A program made the translations under genes and the position numbers. This document shows, in pieces, positions 12,501 to 24,527 of a stretch of DNA of 64,000 nucleotides. Each line of letters opens with the position of its first letter. The stretch's first letter is position 1. This stretch comes from Corythoichthys intestinalis (Eukaryota > Chordata > Actinopteri > Syngnathiformes > Syngnathidae). The DNA lies in NCBI RefSeq assembly GCF_030265065.1, contig NC_080412.1:47987001-48051000 (forward strand). The letters are read 5' to 3'. A model generated the notes under the pieces. The model did no database searches, was not told the DNA's origin, and saw nothing but the letters and a program-made list of their open reading frames with translations.

Positions 12501-14012
12501 ATGCTGGGACAGTCGGCCTTGCTGCGAATGAGCGTGGTGGGAATGTCGGTGTCGGTGAACTCGTCGTCCAGGTCCACCACGTAGGCCATGCGGCCCGGCA
12601 GGAAGAGCTCGTTGCGTTCCGGCGCCCCCGAACGGAACACCATGCGGTAGATGTTGCGACCCAGACGGGTCTTGAATTCCATCTTCTCCTCCGGTTCCAC
12701 GTCTTTCCTGACACCCGGAAGGTGGCCGCAGTCAAGGCCGCGCCGCGAGAACAAAAAGATACGGGTGACTTGCGGCGGGTCCTACTTGGCTTCCTTCTGG
12801 ACTTTCTCCATCATGTCTTCTTCTTCTTTTTCCTTGCTGTTGATCTCCGCTCTCACCTAACGCGAAAACAAGACATCAAATTGGAGTCATTCTTTCAAAT
12901 CAAATCAAATTGCCAGGCATCAAAAGAATACTAAACTTAACATTTAGAAAAGCCACAGGCAATGAAAAAACAAAATCCATCATTTGAAAACAAAGTATAA
13001 TCAATTCAAACTATATCGTCATTTCCAAGTTCATTTAACTTGAAGGCTGTCCCAAAATGGCCGACAGGCTCAGCCTTCTACAAACGGCTCTCGGTACCTT
13101 CTGCAACAAGGCAAAGTCCAGCCCTTTGACCAAGTGAGTATGCTCCATGTCGCCACCCAAGAACTTGGACTCCTGGATCAGCTGCCGTCGTTTCTCCGCC
13201 GCCGACTTGTCCCTGCGTCACGTCAGCGCGTTTAACGGCGGACGGGCGGGCGCGCTCCACCCGCACCGGGCCGACCGGCACTCACGCCTCGGCCGAGGGC
13301 CCGACGGCCCGGTAGTTGGCGGTGGTGCTGATGAGTTCCGTCTCCTCGTAATCTTTGTTGACGCCGTCCCGCCGCTCTCGGGCACGGTCGCGGTACTTCT
13401 CGGCCAGCTCGCGCTCGCGCTCCATCTCCTGCTGCCGCAGCTTGGCGTAGTAGCTAGCGGCCCCGCAAACAAGTCAGTCGCTCGTTCCGAACGACCGGAC
13501 CGAACCGAACCGAACCGAACCGACGGGCCCCACCTCTTTTTCTTCCGCCTCCTCGCCGCGGGATCTTCGTCCTCGTTGTAGTCCCTCGGCATTCTGGGAG
13601 CAAGGGGGGAAACAAAACGACCGGTGACGTCGCGTCGCTCGGTACCGTTGTGCGAGAACACCGCGTCATATTGAGTTAACGTTGTCGAGCCGGTCATTTC
13701 GATGCCCTAAAATCGACAACGGGCGACCCGGATGTGGCCCAAAGTTGTCAGGAAGTGGCCCGAAATTGACACAGCGGAGTTAGGCCACCGGCCGAGCAGA
13801 AACGACCATTTACGTCACGTCGTCGCGTTTGGTCATCGCTATCGCAATTTGTTCACGTCGTCGTTTTGCGCGATAATGTCGGTCGTCGAGTCGCTGCGGC
13901 GAATACGCACTCATGATGTCTGGATTTGGAGGGCGGGGCCGAAGAAGGCGTAGCCCGCGGTGTCATCAGCAACTTCCTGAAGTCATCGTTGGTCAACTTT
14001 GACCTGCGGGTA

Positions 14013-14059
<47 letters not shown>

Positions 14060-14461
14060 TTAGAAGACGGACGGGACAAAGGTCGGAAGCGAGTCCGTCC
14101 AAAACTTCAAATGCTTACTGAGCAGCTGATCTGCTGTCATCCACGTCGTGACCCTCAGGAGCCAGAGGGTTGGAATAACTCTCCGCTGGCAACAACAACA
14201 AACAATTGTATGTCACCGAGACAAATTCCGTTATTAGGACGCAAACACACATCACTTCGCAGCATGAACAGACAGACGTCCGGGCTTTTTTCGCCAGCTA
14301 ACTAGCAAATGAGCTCACTTCACCGTCAGATTCGCAGTCGTTAGCAGATTCATAACAAGTGGGGGTCTGCATGCTAGCTAGCTAACTTAGCTACGGTCGG
14401 TTAGCTCATGCTAACGTTACAATCGTTAGCAGGCTAACACGGGCGACTTACTGTCGGGCAT
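9544..14461 (-). CDS. ik: IK / RED splicing factor
   Basis: IK (RED) is a nuclear spliceosomal B-complex protein that works with SMU1. The start is at 14461 in a tiny exon, 14452-14461. Next come exons giving ESYSNPLAPEGHDVDD (about 14115-14190), SKLTNDDFRKLLMTPRATPS (about 13910-14005) and MPRDYNEDEDPAARRRKKK (about 13533-13594). Then a long coiled exon (about 13285-13455) gives ERERELAEKYRDRARERRDG, followed by SKFLGGDMEHTHLVKGLDF (about 13100-13215). FKTRLGRNIYRMVF and LPGRMAYVVDLDDEF follow (about 12496-12715), then SKLTQILSYLRQGTR (about 12328-12433). After a 1.47 kb intron come a KAEEKRAPEADLG exon, the basic KDKERRRDRDEDKKRR part that stands for the RED repeat, a GDFFGGSNSYAECYPA exon, GRWDFDTQEEYSDYMNNKEA, AAFQYGIKMSEGRKTRRFKE, and the C-terminus VDVKRPKY. 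The RED repeat is short compared with mammals. The exons appear intact. Confidence 0.95.
10847..12327. other. Large ik intron without recognised content
   Basis: About 1.47 kb between the SYLRQGTR exon and the KAEEKR exon. I see AT-rich sequence, a poly-C run near 12272, and no coding exon or clear transposon ends. Confidence 0.6.
14013..14056. repeat. (AC)n microsatellite in an ik intron
   Basis: About 22 uninterrupted AC units. Confidence 0.97.
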
Positions 14462-14779
14462 CTTGGCGCCTTCGCGTTGTCACCTTCCTCGCCGAGCAAA
14501 ATTGGCTTTTTGTCGGATTTCTTGACTTTGACCGACGACGCGCTTAGCTGTGCGTCGCTGGCAAAATTCCACTACGGTGACTTCCGGAATTGTAAGACCA
14601 AACCGGAAAAGAAACACGACGACCTTTTTCTTCCTTGATTTATGATTACAGTATTTTTTTAAACTAACCCTCACAGTTTCCATACACAAATGAATCATTT
14701 GATGGTTTGAAAAATATCAACTTGAAGAGATTCACAACCTAAAATAAGACGCCATGGAAACGTGTGTGAAACCTACCAA

Positions 14780-14878
14780 TTCATTCATTCATTTTCTGAG
14801 CCGCTTGTCCTCACAAAGGTCGCGGGGGCGCTGGAGCCAATCCCATCTAACTATGGGCAGTATACGGGGTACACCCTG
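14780..14878 (-). mobile_element. Fish SINE fragment
   Basis: TTCATTCATTTTCTGAGCCG, then GTCGCGGGGGCGCTGGAGCC, is the reverse of the 3' part of the tRNA-type SINE also seen at 45028-45540. It breaks off at about GGGGTACACCCTGA. Confidence 0.8.
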
Positions 14879-15032
14879 ATTGTGTGTTATGTTTATAAGT
14901 GTGCCAAAAGCGGTTTTAGCATTTCAGTGGTTTTAGGAGGTTTAATCCTGCCCCCCTTCCCCCCAAAAAAACTTTATGTCGGTGAGTTCCGGCAAGAAAT
15001 TCTAGCCACTTTTACCCCTGGTTCTACTAGGT

Positions 15033-15656
15033 CAGTGGTCACGGAACCGCGGACCCCCAAGCCGTCTGGACCGGATCTCAAGCTGTCGCGACTAATACAC
15101 GTTGCAACAACAAAAATCATTTTTGTCTGCGGGTCTGCAGAGCGGAGTTGGGCAACAAACAAAAACCTTAGCGGTGACGTGCGTGAGCCAGCCAATGGGA
15201 GTGAAGCATTTGAAAGTTATTTTTAGAACAGCATGTCTCACACTCGCTTTCCAGACTCCGCGGAGTGACAGCCAAATACTGAGCCGAGTGAAGTTGGAGG
15301 AAGAGGCGAAAAAGGTACTGCAAATGGCGTGCTCAAAACTATGCAAGATTGATGCAGAAAACAGAGTGTTAAAGGAGGAGTGGACCAACACATTTTCGTT
15401 CATTTTACCTGGCGGCAGCACAAGACCGCTATGGCTCATCTGTTCAGAGACGGTAGCGCTTGTAAAGAGCAGCAATTTGAAAAGGCACTATGAGACGAAG
15501 CACGCAGCTTTTTCACAGTTTCCCTATGAACCCTGCCATCTGTTCTCAAAAATGAGCGGAATGAAGGGCTCAATATGTTCGCACCTCAAGGCTCACGGTT
15601 CATTCATTCACTGCACAGCACAAATGCACGCACAAATGAATGCTCCCTCAGAATAG
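15033..15656 (+). pseudogene. hAT transposase N-terminal fragment (GTF2IRD2/ZBED-like)
   Basis: The frame 15102-15656 includes ENRVLKEEWTNTFSF and SETVALVKSSNLKRHYETKH, the BED-like finger of hAT transposases related to GTF2IRD2 and ZBED proteins. The family usually has PLCLICSE at the first cysteine pair. Here one cysteine is Trp (PLWLICSE), so the finger is damaged. The sequence loses similarity after about 15550, and no catalytic or dimerisation region follows. A CAGTGGTCACGGAACCGCGG motif at about 15033 may be the left terminus. It is a truncated relic, and I do not see its right end. Confidence 0.75.
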
Positions 15657-15718
15657 CGTGGATATTGGGTCAAAACAAAAAGTCCCTAATAGTAAATGCA
15701 TGTAAATAGTATTCGAAT

Positions 15719-16645
15719 GAGATGTTTACTAAGCTAAACCTGCCAATTGTGTCCGAAATTCACTGGTAAAGATGTGGAAGAAGATACAAATGTTCAGTTA
15801 GAGAGATGGCTTGAGTGTCAAGGGCTGAAAAAGAGCCGAGCTGATCCAGAGTTAGCTTTTTTATCGACACCTTTTTCTTACGCTGGCCAATGACAATGAG
15901 ATTCTCCTGTTTCAACAATCTATCCTTTACTACCATATGCCCTGTCTTTCTTTTATCCTCTGGTTGTCTTACGTCTCTGACTGTTCTTGGGGGCAATTTG
16001 CATTGCTATTTTTGTGTCGCGTTCGCAAATGCTACTCAGTGGCAGCCAACCAACACTTTTCATCAATAACAAATCTTAATTTCTATCATTTATTCACACT
16101 TCCCTCTTACTCAAGCTGTTTTTTACAACAGAAAAGGTAACAATAGTGGCAGTCAGATACCATTTAATTTTTTCAGGTCATTCATTCATTGTCAGACAGG
16201 AGCAGCACGGCAAAATGCCACACTAAAAAACAAGTCAAAACATCAAAATGGCTTACCTCTTCATTCTCTGTAGGACCATGGCCCCCAACAAAATGTTTAC
16301 TGCATATGAAATGTGAATGGCTTCACCTTGCTGGCGATAAACTGGTCTTTCGGATCCGCGCAAGATGATCCATTCTTCACATTTTTTTCCCTCCGAGTTG
16401 TACGAGTTCAACGTATGAAGAAAACATCCTTCATATGTGGAAATGTCTAGAGTCGTCTTTACGAGCTCCATAGCAGCAATGTTTGGTCGGACTGTTCTGT
16501 TTTGAAAGATTACTGGAGAAAACAAACAGAAATAACATGGATTGTATGCGAGGGCGTGTCTATAATGTCCCACAGCCGCGTTACGATGGCGACGTCACGC
16601 TCTAAAAATAGCATTCGTGCGGTACGCTTTTCAGAACAGGTGCGG
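15719..16645. mobile_element. Dispersed element with SAP-like frame, copy A
   Basis: This is collinear with 34957-36090, sharing GAGATGTTTAC at the left through ATTCGTGCGGTACGCTTTT at the right. Near the left end the plus strand encodes TGKDVEEDTNVQLERWLECQ followed by GLKKSRADPEL. This resembles a SAP-type fold found at the start of the YqaJ-nuclease proteins of ISL2EU-like transposons. Near the right end the minus strand has an open frame (16253-16573) with MELVKTTLDISTYEGCFLHT. Inward-facing frames at both ends suggest an internally deleted two-gene DNA transposon. The family assignment is an inference. Confidence 0.55.
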
Positions 16646-16649
16646 CAGC

Positions 16650-17825
16650 GGAGGACGCCAAAGACGGATGCGGGTGGCGTTCGGTTGATAAGATACACAG
16701 AGTGGGAGCATCCAGGCACCTGTACGGTTTCATCAGCAAAGTATGTGTCCTAAATCCTTCATGGAGGACATTTAGCTGGCCCGTGTCAATGTTTTTCCCC
16801 CTTCTTATTTAGTATTTTAAGGGTTTATAGTTTTCGTTTAGAAATGTATGAAGTCAATTGGATTATGCAATTTACAGGGTTTGCTGTGTTTTCAACCAAG
16901 GTGCTGTGTTTTTAGTGTTCTTTTAAACTGGTCACTTATTATTGAAATTGTTTGTTTTTAATATGCCTGCAGCCTCACAAACCAGGATGTCCTGCATATG
17001 CGCTTTCCCGTTCTTGTCATTTGTTTCTTCTGCTCCAAATAAATACTTTCTTGTTTATCCATTTCTAGCCCCCTGTTCAGTTTCTTCAGAACAAGCCTGC
17101 ATTTATTCGATTTTGATGTTGTTGTGCCATTTCTGGCCACTACATGTACAGTATATACTGTATATACTTTTTTATGGCCACAAAAAATGTCAATCAAATG
17201 TTGTTTCTAATCCGTATGTGTAGACGGGTGAAAATAAGAAGTCTTTGCTGCCAATGGGTGTTTCTAATATCAATTTCCTGCTTTTACGAAGCACCACGAC
17301 ACCTATGCTGTGACCTGAGCTGAGTTGAGCTGGCAGTTAAATCCACACAGTTGTCGATTGTAACGGTGATCATCATCCAATTTAATGATGATTGCCGCTA
17401 GTCCAGATGGATTGGGTGTTAGTGGCAAAGGTCAACATTCAGTAGGGGAGCGAGATTAGTCTTTATCTTTCAATCATTCATTGATTTGTGAAGGTTCATC
17501 AGTTATTTGGGACATTGATTTAGGTTTGCCTTTTTACAAGTTTGACTGAATTTCTTTGCAACTTAAAGGACGATCAAGCCATAAATGGGTGATCTCAAAG
17601 ATAGACAGGAAAGAGTTCCAACGGCCCAAATGGCGGCCGCAGAAGTGCAGGTTTCTTAGTTCTGTTAGTGCACGCTTTGCCTTACCGACAAATTCTTTGG
17701 AACAGTCGACAAACAAAACTATACCTGGAGTTGAATTGTTGATTGTCGATGGAAGTTGCATCACAAACATACATGTGCAACACGAAAATGGACATAATAG
17801 AGAACGAGACCAGAGCGCGGGGCTC
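16650..17825. other. No recognised feature
   Basis: Mostly AT-rich sequence with short open frames that have no familiar motif. No gene or transposon end was identified. Confidence 0.5.
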
Positions 17826-18555
17826 CCTGTGCCAAAGCCGAAATTGGAGCATTGTCGGCGGCCACGCGAAAAGGGCCGGGGGGTCCGGAAGTCTACGCCA
17901 TCGAGGACCGGAGACTAGAGCGGGGGGGCTGCTCGGGGCCAAGCCGAGGAAAGCGCTCCGTAGGCGGGCACGCGCGCAACAAGCCGCCGGTCGTCGGCCG
18001 TGTGGCCTTCTCGGTGGATCGGGAGTATTGTCACCCACAAAATGCGAGCCACCTCCTTATTAAAACGTTTGCCACGATCCCAGCATTTGACCTAATACAA
18101 AACCCGAAGCTTACTCACTTCCTTGTCCTTCCAATGGTTCCTCGGTTGTCGGTTGACTTGTTTTGCCCATCGCGGTGAACAAGGATCTTTTGGAAAACCA
18201 AAAAGACCTCACACCGCTCTCCCTGGTGTAGCACCAAAAGCCAGCGGCACATCGGGTTGGCGTGACACAAAACATAAACAAATGAATCCGAAAAATCAGC
18301 TGAATCCGCAGTCCCTCTGCATGCTATAGTAATGGCTGTATTGTGAAAATAATCTCTAGCGCTGACGTCACATTCGCCTTCTTCTTTAACCCGAGCCTCG
18401 AGCCGGAAGGCGCTCATTTTTGTGGCGCGGGATTCAAAAAATGTAATAAATATATTGATCGCTTCCACGCACATCCAAGCGGTCCATTTCATTTAGGAGC
18501 ATAAAATACCGCGTGTATTATGACATGAACATGCTTTATTGTGTCACGAGCACTG
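17826..18555 (-). mobile_element. Unnamed TIR family, copy 1 (partial)
   Basis: In reverse orientation this matches the left 0.6 kb of the copy at 19047-20780. Shared landmarks include GTCGTCGGCCGTGTGGCCTT, AATGCGAGCCACCTCC and the CCGCGCCA / GACGTCAC stretch. The plus strand encodes HPQNASHLLIKTFATIP, nearly the same as the minus-strand frame of copy 2. The terminal repeat near 18540-18555 is diverged, and the other end is missing. Confidence 0.7.
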
Positions 18556-19046
18556 ACAAGAACCTGAGCAGAAGAACTGGAGTCGTAATTGGGTCAAAAT
18601 CACGTGCACCAGAATCTAACCTGGACCTGACTAAAAGCAGACCTTACCCACCTAGTGCCAGAGCCAGATGACCAACAAAGCGGAACGCCTATTTGACTAG
18701 AAGCCTATCAGAGACCTAGACTGGTACAGAAGGCACGCAGCGTATGCGACAAGAAGCGAGCAGATAGCGACTGCCTATTATGATTGCTTCATTTGTGTTT
18801 GGGCACTAGAGCGCGTCCTCGAGCTTTTTAGGATCTCAGAGCAGAGCAGCCGCCATGTTAGCTTAGCCTGGACTGCTAATGAGCGACAGGTGATACAAGA
18901 TGGCCACCCCCATTCGGCACAACGCAACGCTCACATTGTTTCATACGTTTCATCCTCCTCAATAATGTCACATTTTTACCTTAGGAATTGGAGTTGTGTG
19001 TGGCCGTGTTTTTTTCATTCTTGAAGTCATTGTTGTTTATATCCTC
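18556..19046. other. Spacer between two inverted copies of the unnamed family
   Basis: About 490 bases without a recognisable gene or repeat end. Confidence 0.5.
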
Positions 19047-20780
19047 CTTAAAGTGCGTATGACACCAAAAAGCATGTTTATTTCATATTTCATGCGTTTT
19101 TTTTAATGCTCCTGAATGAAACGGACCGCTTGGATGTGTGCGGAAGCCATCGTTTTATCTATTCAATTTTTGAATCCCGCGCCATGAAAATGAGTCACTT
19201 CCGGCTCCAGTCTCGGGTTGAGGACGAATGCCAATGTGACGTCACCCGGGTCAGCGTCTCACAATACGGAATTGCTTTATAGCATGCAGATGGACTGCGG
19301 ATTCAGCTGATTTTGCCCATTCATTCGTTTATTTTTTTGCATCACTCCAGCCAAATGGACTGCACCAGGGAGAGGCGTGTGAGCCTTTTTGGGTTTTAGA
19401 ACGTGTCCGTTCACCCCGAGAACGGCCAAGACAAGTGTGCGACAACTGTGGGACCATTGGACTTACGAGGAAGTGAGTAAACAAAATATTTTGTATTATG
19501 TCAAATTCTGGGATCATGGCACACGTTTTAATATGGAGGTGGCTTGCATTTTGTGGCTGACAATGCTCCTTGTCCACCGAAAATGCCACTCGGCCGACGA
19601 CCGGCATCATGTCGCACCCCCCCTTCCCCGCCGGGAGAGCGTTGTACTCAGCTTATTGCCTTCTTTGTGTGCCCGGTGTTCTGTCAAATTTTCCACCCCA
19701 TCAGAAATTGCAACTTTGTGTTAAAAATGGCCGAGAATACAGCGATTACAAAGTAAACGCTTTCTTTAATTAAAGGACTATTTACCTACATTTGATCATG
19801 GACTGACATGAAGAAAAGTTCTCCTCAGACACATCCTGCCATGTTAGCCACACAACAACTGCAGCCGCTCTAGTATGACTCTCTCACTGTTTACTTCTTC
19901 GCCGTGTAGTAAAGGATTATTTTACACCATATTCGTGTCGACCAAGTGGCAGCTACGCGCTCCTCCGACGTCGGCCGGTTTGTGCGGCGTTCATTGTCCA
20001 GCCGCTTCCCCGCAAACGAGCCCTCCGCCCGCGGCAGGGGAACGACAAGGTCAAACTCGCTCGCCGCCGGGCGGGGTGCCGATCGGCGAAGACAATCGAC
20101 AACCACGACGCCGGCTAGTTTGGTGTGATTTTTCGCTTCGAAGACTTTGAAACATCAGTCGATTCGGGTTAGCGTGTCGGCTAGCCGTCACGTCTCTCGG
20201 TTTGTTTACATTCTCCAAAGCCGGGGCAGGGAAATGACAAAAGCCTGACTATAACTAAGGTGGCATAAAATATTGTTTGGGAGGTGCGACAGTAAAGGTG
20301 AAGTTGACAGTTTTGACCATTATGGAGTCATTTTGCCATGTCGTACTGATTAAATGCATTTTTATTGTTTCATATTCCATTTAGCACAAGACTGTTATTT
20401 GTCATGGCCATACCATTTATATTTAGCAATCGTGGAAAAATACTTGGATAAAAAGAATATCCTGTAAAAATATTGGAGTAGAGAGACTGAAACAATGACA
20501 TTTTGCGTCTCTCTTTGTCGCATTTTCCTCGTTCTGAATAATTCCCCCTCAATGGGCTGAATTCTAAATCGGATGAAAGCGTGACCCTGCCGACGTCAAC
20601 CTCTTGTCGGGGACGCCAGAGCCCTATAATGGTAGGCGCGGCTAAACGGTGGATTAAAAGACAAATTTCTCGTCATCTGCGCTTTGCCAAATTGTAGTCG
20701 AATCATCTCAAAATATGATTCTACATCACATAATAATGCTATTTAAGTCATTTTTTTAATCCTGTCGTACGCACTTTAAG
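19047..20780 (+). mobile_element. Unnamed TIR family, copy 2 (full length)
   Basis: The element is bounded by CTTAAAGTGCGTATGACACC at the left and GTCGTACGCACTTTAAG at the right, which are inverse to each other. It is 1.73 kb. The minus-strand frame 19329-19610 (PQNASHLHIKTCAMIPEFDI) recurs in the other copies. The right half has a GC-rich block with TCCTCCGACGTCGGCCGG, also found at 47450. No transposase motif is recognised and no target duplication is evident. It is probably a non-autonomous DNA element. Confidence 0.75.
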
Positions 20781-22090
20781 ATGCGCGCTAGTGACCTCAT
20801 TCACTGCCAGCCAGAGCTGACCGAGGTAGTACGCGTTGCTGTAGTTAGTCAAATTTGTTTTGGTTTGAAAACACCCTTTCACCTACGTCAAATGAGCTGG
20901 GATGGCGTCTATTGAACAATCACGTATATTGGACGTCGATCCCCGTCAATGGCAGCAAACGAATTCATGGGATAAAATTGAAACTGCGTGATCCGACAGC
21001 CTGCTGCCGTTGTGTTTCCTGTGTTTCAGTGCTGTAAGCGTCCTTGTGAAAAAGTGAGGTTCATGTCAAAAAGTTCTTTTTCAATCCACCGTTTGGTAAA
21101 TAAAGAATAATTCGTGTTCAGTTGGAGATCGTTTTCATTGGTTTTCTGTATGTGGAACACACACACACACACACATAGAAAACAATAGTGATATCTGTGA
21201 GCAGTCGTAATCATAAATCAGCTTTTTGCATGGCATGGCAGCAAAGTTTCCTTCGAAATCCGATTTTTCAACTCATTTGTTGACGTCCTCCGTTAATATC
21301 ATTATTACATTTTATTGATGATTTGCCTGCATGTGTCAATTAAGATAGCACGAAACACTTGCGGAAAGTTGTAAATGTTTTTACACACACGCATGCACCT
21401 AAACGCGGACACACGGGTGTACCTAATGATGTGTCCTTTATGCCCACACAAAGAAAAGTCATGAGTGTAAAACAATAAAAGCAAACTTGTAAAACCATAA
21501 ATCGACAGGTCGCCTCTGTGAAAAATTTCACACGCCAAAAAAGAAAAAAAAATCTTTTCCCGAAATTTTCAAACCAAGATTTTAAGTGTCACCTCGAAAA
21601 TTTGCACTTACTCAGTTTTTTTATTTTTTATGAAAATAAAATATTCCATTGACTCAAGTGTGTGTGGGGGTGTGCGCGCGTTTGCCCTGTTATGATTTCT
21701 ATATTTTTAAAGTCGAGACACTTTCAAATTGCATGACGGATTTTTTAAGCAACTTCTCAAATTATTTTGAGAGCAAATAAATAGTAGGGGGAAATTGTGA
21801 GAATATTGCAAGTACGATCAAAATACAATGTAAAAAGTTTTTTTTTTTTTTTTTTTTGGGGGGGGGGTAATAAAAAGACATTTCAGTTGCAAAAATCTGT
21901 GAAATGCGAAACCTAAATTTTATGGCCCATGAAAGTATCGCAAAATCAAATACCTTTTATTCTTCGCTGCATGCAGTTGATTCAATGTCAAGGACTCTTT
22001 TCTTTTCTTGCCGCACTTAAAACGGCTCTTTCATTTGAGTATAGGAGATGTCAAAATAAATTGTTTTTGTGTCCATATGATAACGACGAG
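20781..22090. other. Upstream flank of cdx1
   Basis: AT-rich sequence with an (AC)n run near 21158-21175 and a T/G homopolymer patch near 21838-21868. A piece of a degenerate dispersed motif, ATTGGACGTCGAT, lies near 20930. No gene is seen. Confidence 0.55.
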
Positions 22091-22094
22091 GGGG

Positions 22095-22130
22095 CCATAA
22101 AAGCGACCACGTGAGCAGGCCACTTTATAA
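22095..22130 (+). promoter_or_regulatory. cdx1: cdx1 core promoter with TATA-like box and caudal-type site
   Basis: TTTATAA at 22124-22130 lies about 90 bases before the ATG and could serve as a TATA box. CCATAAAA at 22095-22102 fits the TTTATG-type site bound by Cdx proteins, which would permit autoregulation. Both roles are inferred from motif and position. Confidence 0.5.
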
Positions 22131-22219
22131 GGAGCGGTGCATGCGCGAGTGGGGTCAGCAGGTGAGGCAAGTCAGAGGCACGCAAGGCAGGTGATCCCCC
22201 CCACCCCCCTCCACCCAAC

Positions 22220-24460
22220 ATGTACGTGAGCTACCTGCAGCTGGACAAGGACCCCCCCATGTACCAGCAAAACCCCGTCGGCAGCAGACACCCGGGCCTC
22301 GGCCTCAGCCCGCAGAATTTCCAGATGGGTGGGCCGGCCCAGTACACGGACTACGCCAGCTACCATTCGCACCACGCGCACGGCCTCGGCGCGGACGCCC
22401 ATCAGGGCGCGGGCGGCGGCGGCGGCGGAGGCGGAGGTGGCGGCGGCGGCGGCTGGAGCCCGGTTTACCCTCCGCCGCCGCCGCCGCCGCCGCCTCCCCA
22501 TCCTCACCCGACTCAGCCCGCCCGAGACGACTGGGCCGCGCACCACTACGCCGCGGCCGCCGCTCACGCCGCCGCCGCCGCCGCGGCAGCAGCCGCCGCC
22601 GGGTCTCCGGGCTGCTCCGGTTTCGGGCCTTCTCCTACGGAGTTCGGCCAGGCGCCGCCGCTTCTGGCCGCCCCGCTCAACGCGGCCGCCGGGCAAGGCT
22701 CGGCCGGCTCCCCGCAAAGAAGGAGCGCCTACGACTGGATTCGACGCGCGTCCACGCCGCTCGCCAATCCCAGTACGAACATGAATTATTATTACTATTA
22801 TTAACAATGGCATTTTTAGGATGGCTGAACACAATGACCAAAATACATACTCTTCTTTTGCAATCATTTTTATTTAACGATAAAGAAATGACCTTATATT
22901 ATTATACAATCCAGCGATTATTATTGTAACACCTGACATTCACCAACCAGGTGAATAATAACGAATAATTTTGGTACTCTCGTCTATTAACCCGATAATC
23001 CCTGACGCCCTAATGAACAGGAAATCCTGATCTTTTAAATTTGAACGCTTTATGTGGCTCTTAAACATAATATTGCAATTTTATATATAGTATATATTTG
23101 AAAAAAAAGTTTTTTTTTTTTTTTAATTTGCATGTTCTCTAATTTGTATCATGATACATGAAGCATTACATGCAGTTCTCGTGGTAAAACAAAAATGACC
23201 AAAGTGAGATTGAACACGATAAGGTTGTTAACGAAGATTTTTTTTTAATTGCAGTGAGGTCCAGAAATGCTTGTATCAAATTAGATACATTGGGCAATAT
23301 ATTATCAGGGTTAAGATTAGTCTTATCATTTATGAAAAAAATGTATTGAAACTGTTTAGTTTTTTAAATCAATCGTTCCTGAAGATAAAGAAAATGTTTA
23401 TTGTTATTGATTGTAATTGACTATTCTTGTCAATAACATTTTGAGACTGCAATCATAAAAATGGAGCCAAATAGATATAGATATGACGGAAAACACTCAA
23501 GTGACTTGAAGTTCCGCTCTGAGACCCCCAATTTGGCCAAATTTCAAAATTGTCCTATATGCATGTGTGATACATCACGGGAAATCTTAAAATCTCAATT
23601 TTCTGGGGGAAGAAAAAGTTTGAACAGGAGAGCATTAAAAAAAATAAAATACAATTTTAAACAGCGAAACCCTATCTGGAGTTGAGAGCATGTTAGAGCA
23701 TAATTAAAGACACACATGATTTTAACGAGATATTATCGCGTACTTAACTCTTTTCAATCAAAAAACTTCATGAGGCATGTATCACCGAGTGTCAAGACAC
23801 AGCTGTGAATGGCCACAGCTGGATTTTGGGGGTATTTTATGAGTGAAACATGGTCATATAACAAGGGTCACGATGCAGAAATCTCAGACATCAAAGAGTG
23901 GTCGAGATTTTCATTTTCATATATTTACCCTTTCAAACGTTTTTTTTTCTTTGTTTGGTTCGATTATTCATCATCTAAAATATTGGGGAAAATTTGACAG
24001 TAACGAAAAAAATACAATCAAGCGATAGTTATGAAGTAGATATCTGTGACTTTCTTACGGATGCTAATTTTTTTCACTGTGTCGTATAGGTTTAAAATAT
24101 GCGAGAAAATAATTTATTATTATTTATTTATTTATTTTTTTTACTAAATATGACATCAATTAATGACTCAAAGCTAAAAATGACAGACATTTTGAATAAT
24201 ATAATTAATTACCTTCGTTTTATGGCTACGTTGAAACAAAAATGGTTGCGCGAGATCTGTAAACGGGGGTTTCCAGGGTAAAACGGACGAATTAAATATA
24301 GTTCGGGGGCTTTATGAGCCATGAATCTGCTATGGCAGCCTGTAGACATATTGATCTATCAAACACAACAGTTCTTTTGGCTTAAAATATAGCAATTTCT
24401 TTTAAAGAGGAGTGCAAGAGCAGAAACTGCTTTTTCAGTCTTGTCTGTGTTTTCCTGTAA

Positions 24461-24527
<67 letters not shown>

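Noticed and set aside
14013-14056. Regular short repeats considered as a CRISPR-like array
   Set aside because: It is a plain AC microsatellite in a vertebrate intron. No spacers or cas genes occur in this window.
17852-18178. A 108-codon frame considered as a host gene
   Set aside because: It lies in a dispersed repeat with related copies at 19.3 and 46.1 kb, so it belongs to that family.
22172-22867. A 231-codon frame on the minus strand
   Set aside because: It is the antisense shadow of the GC-rich cdx1 first exon, mostly Arg, Gly and Ala.
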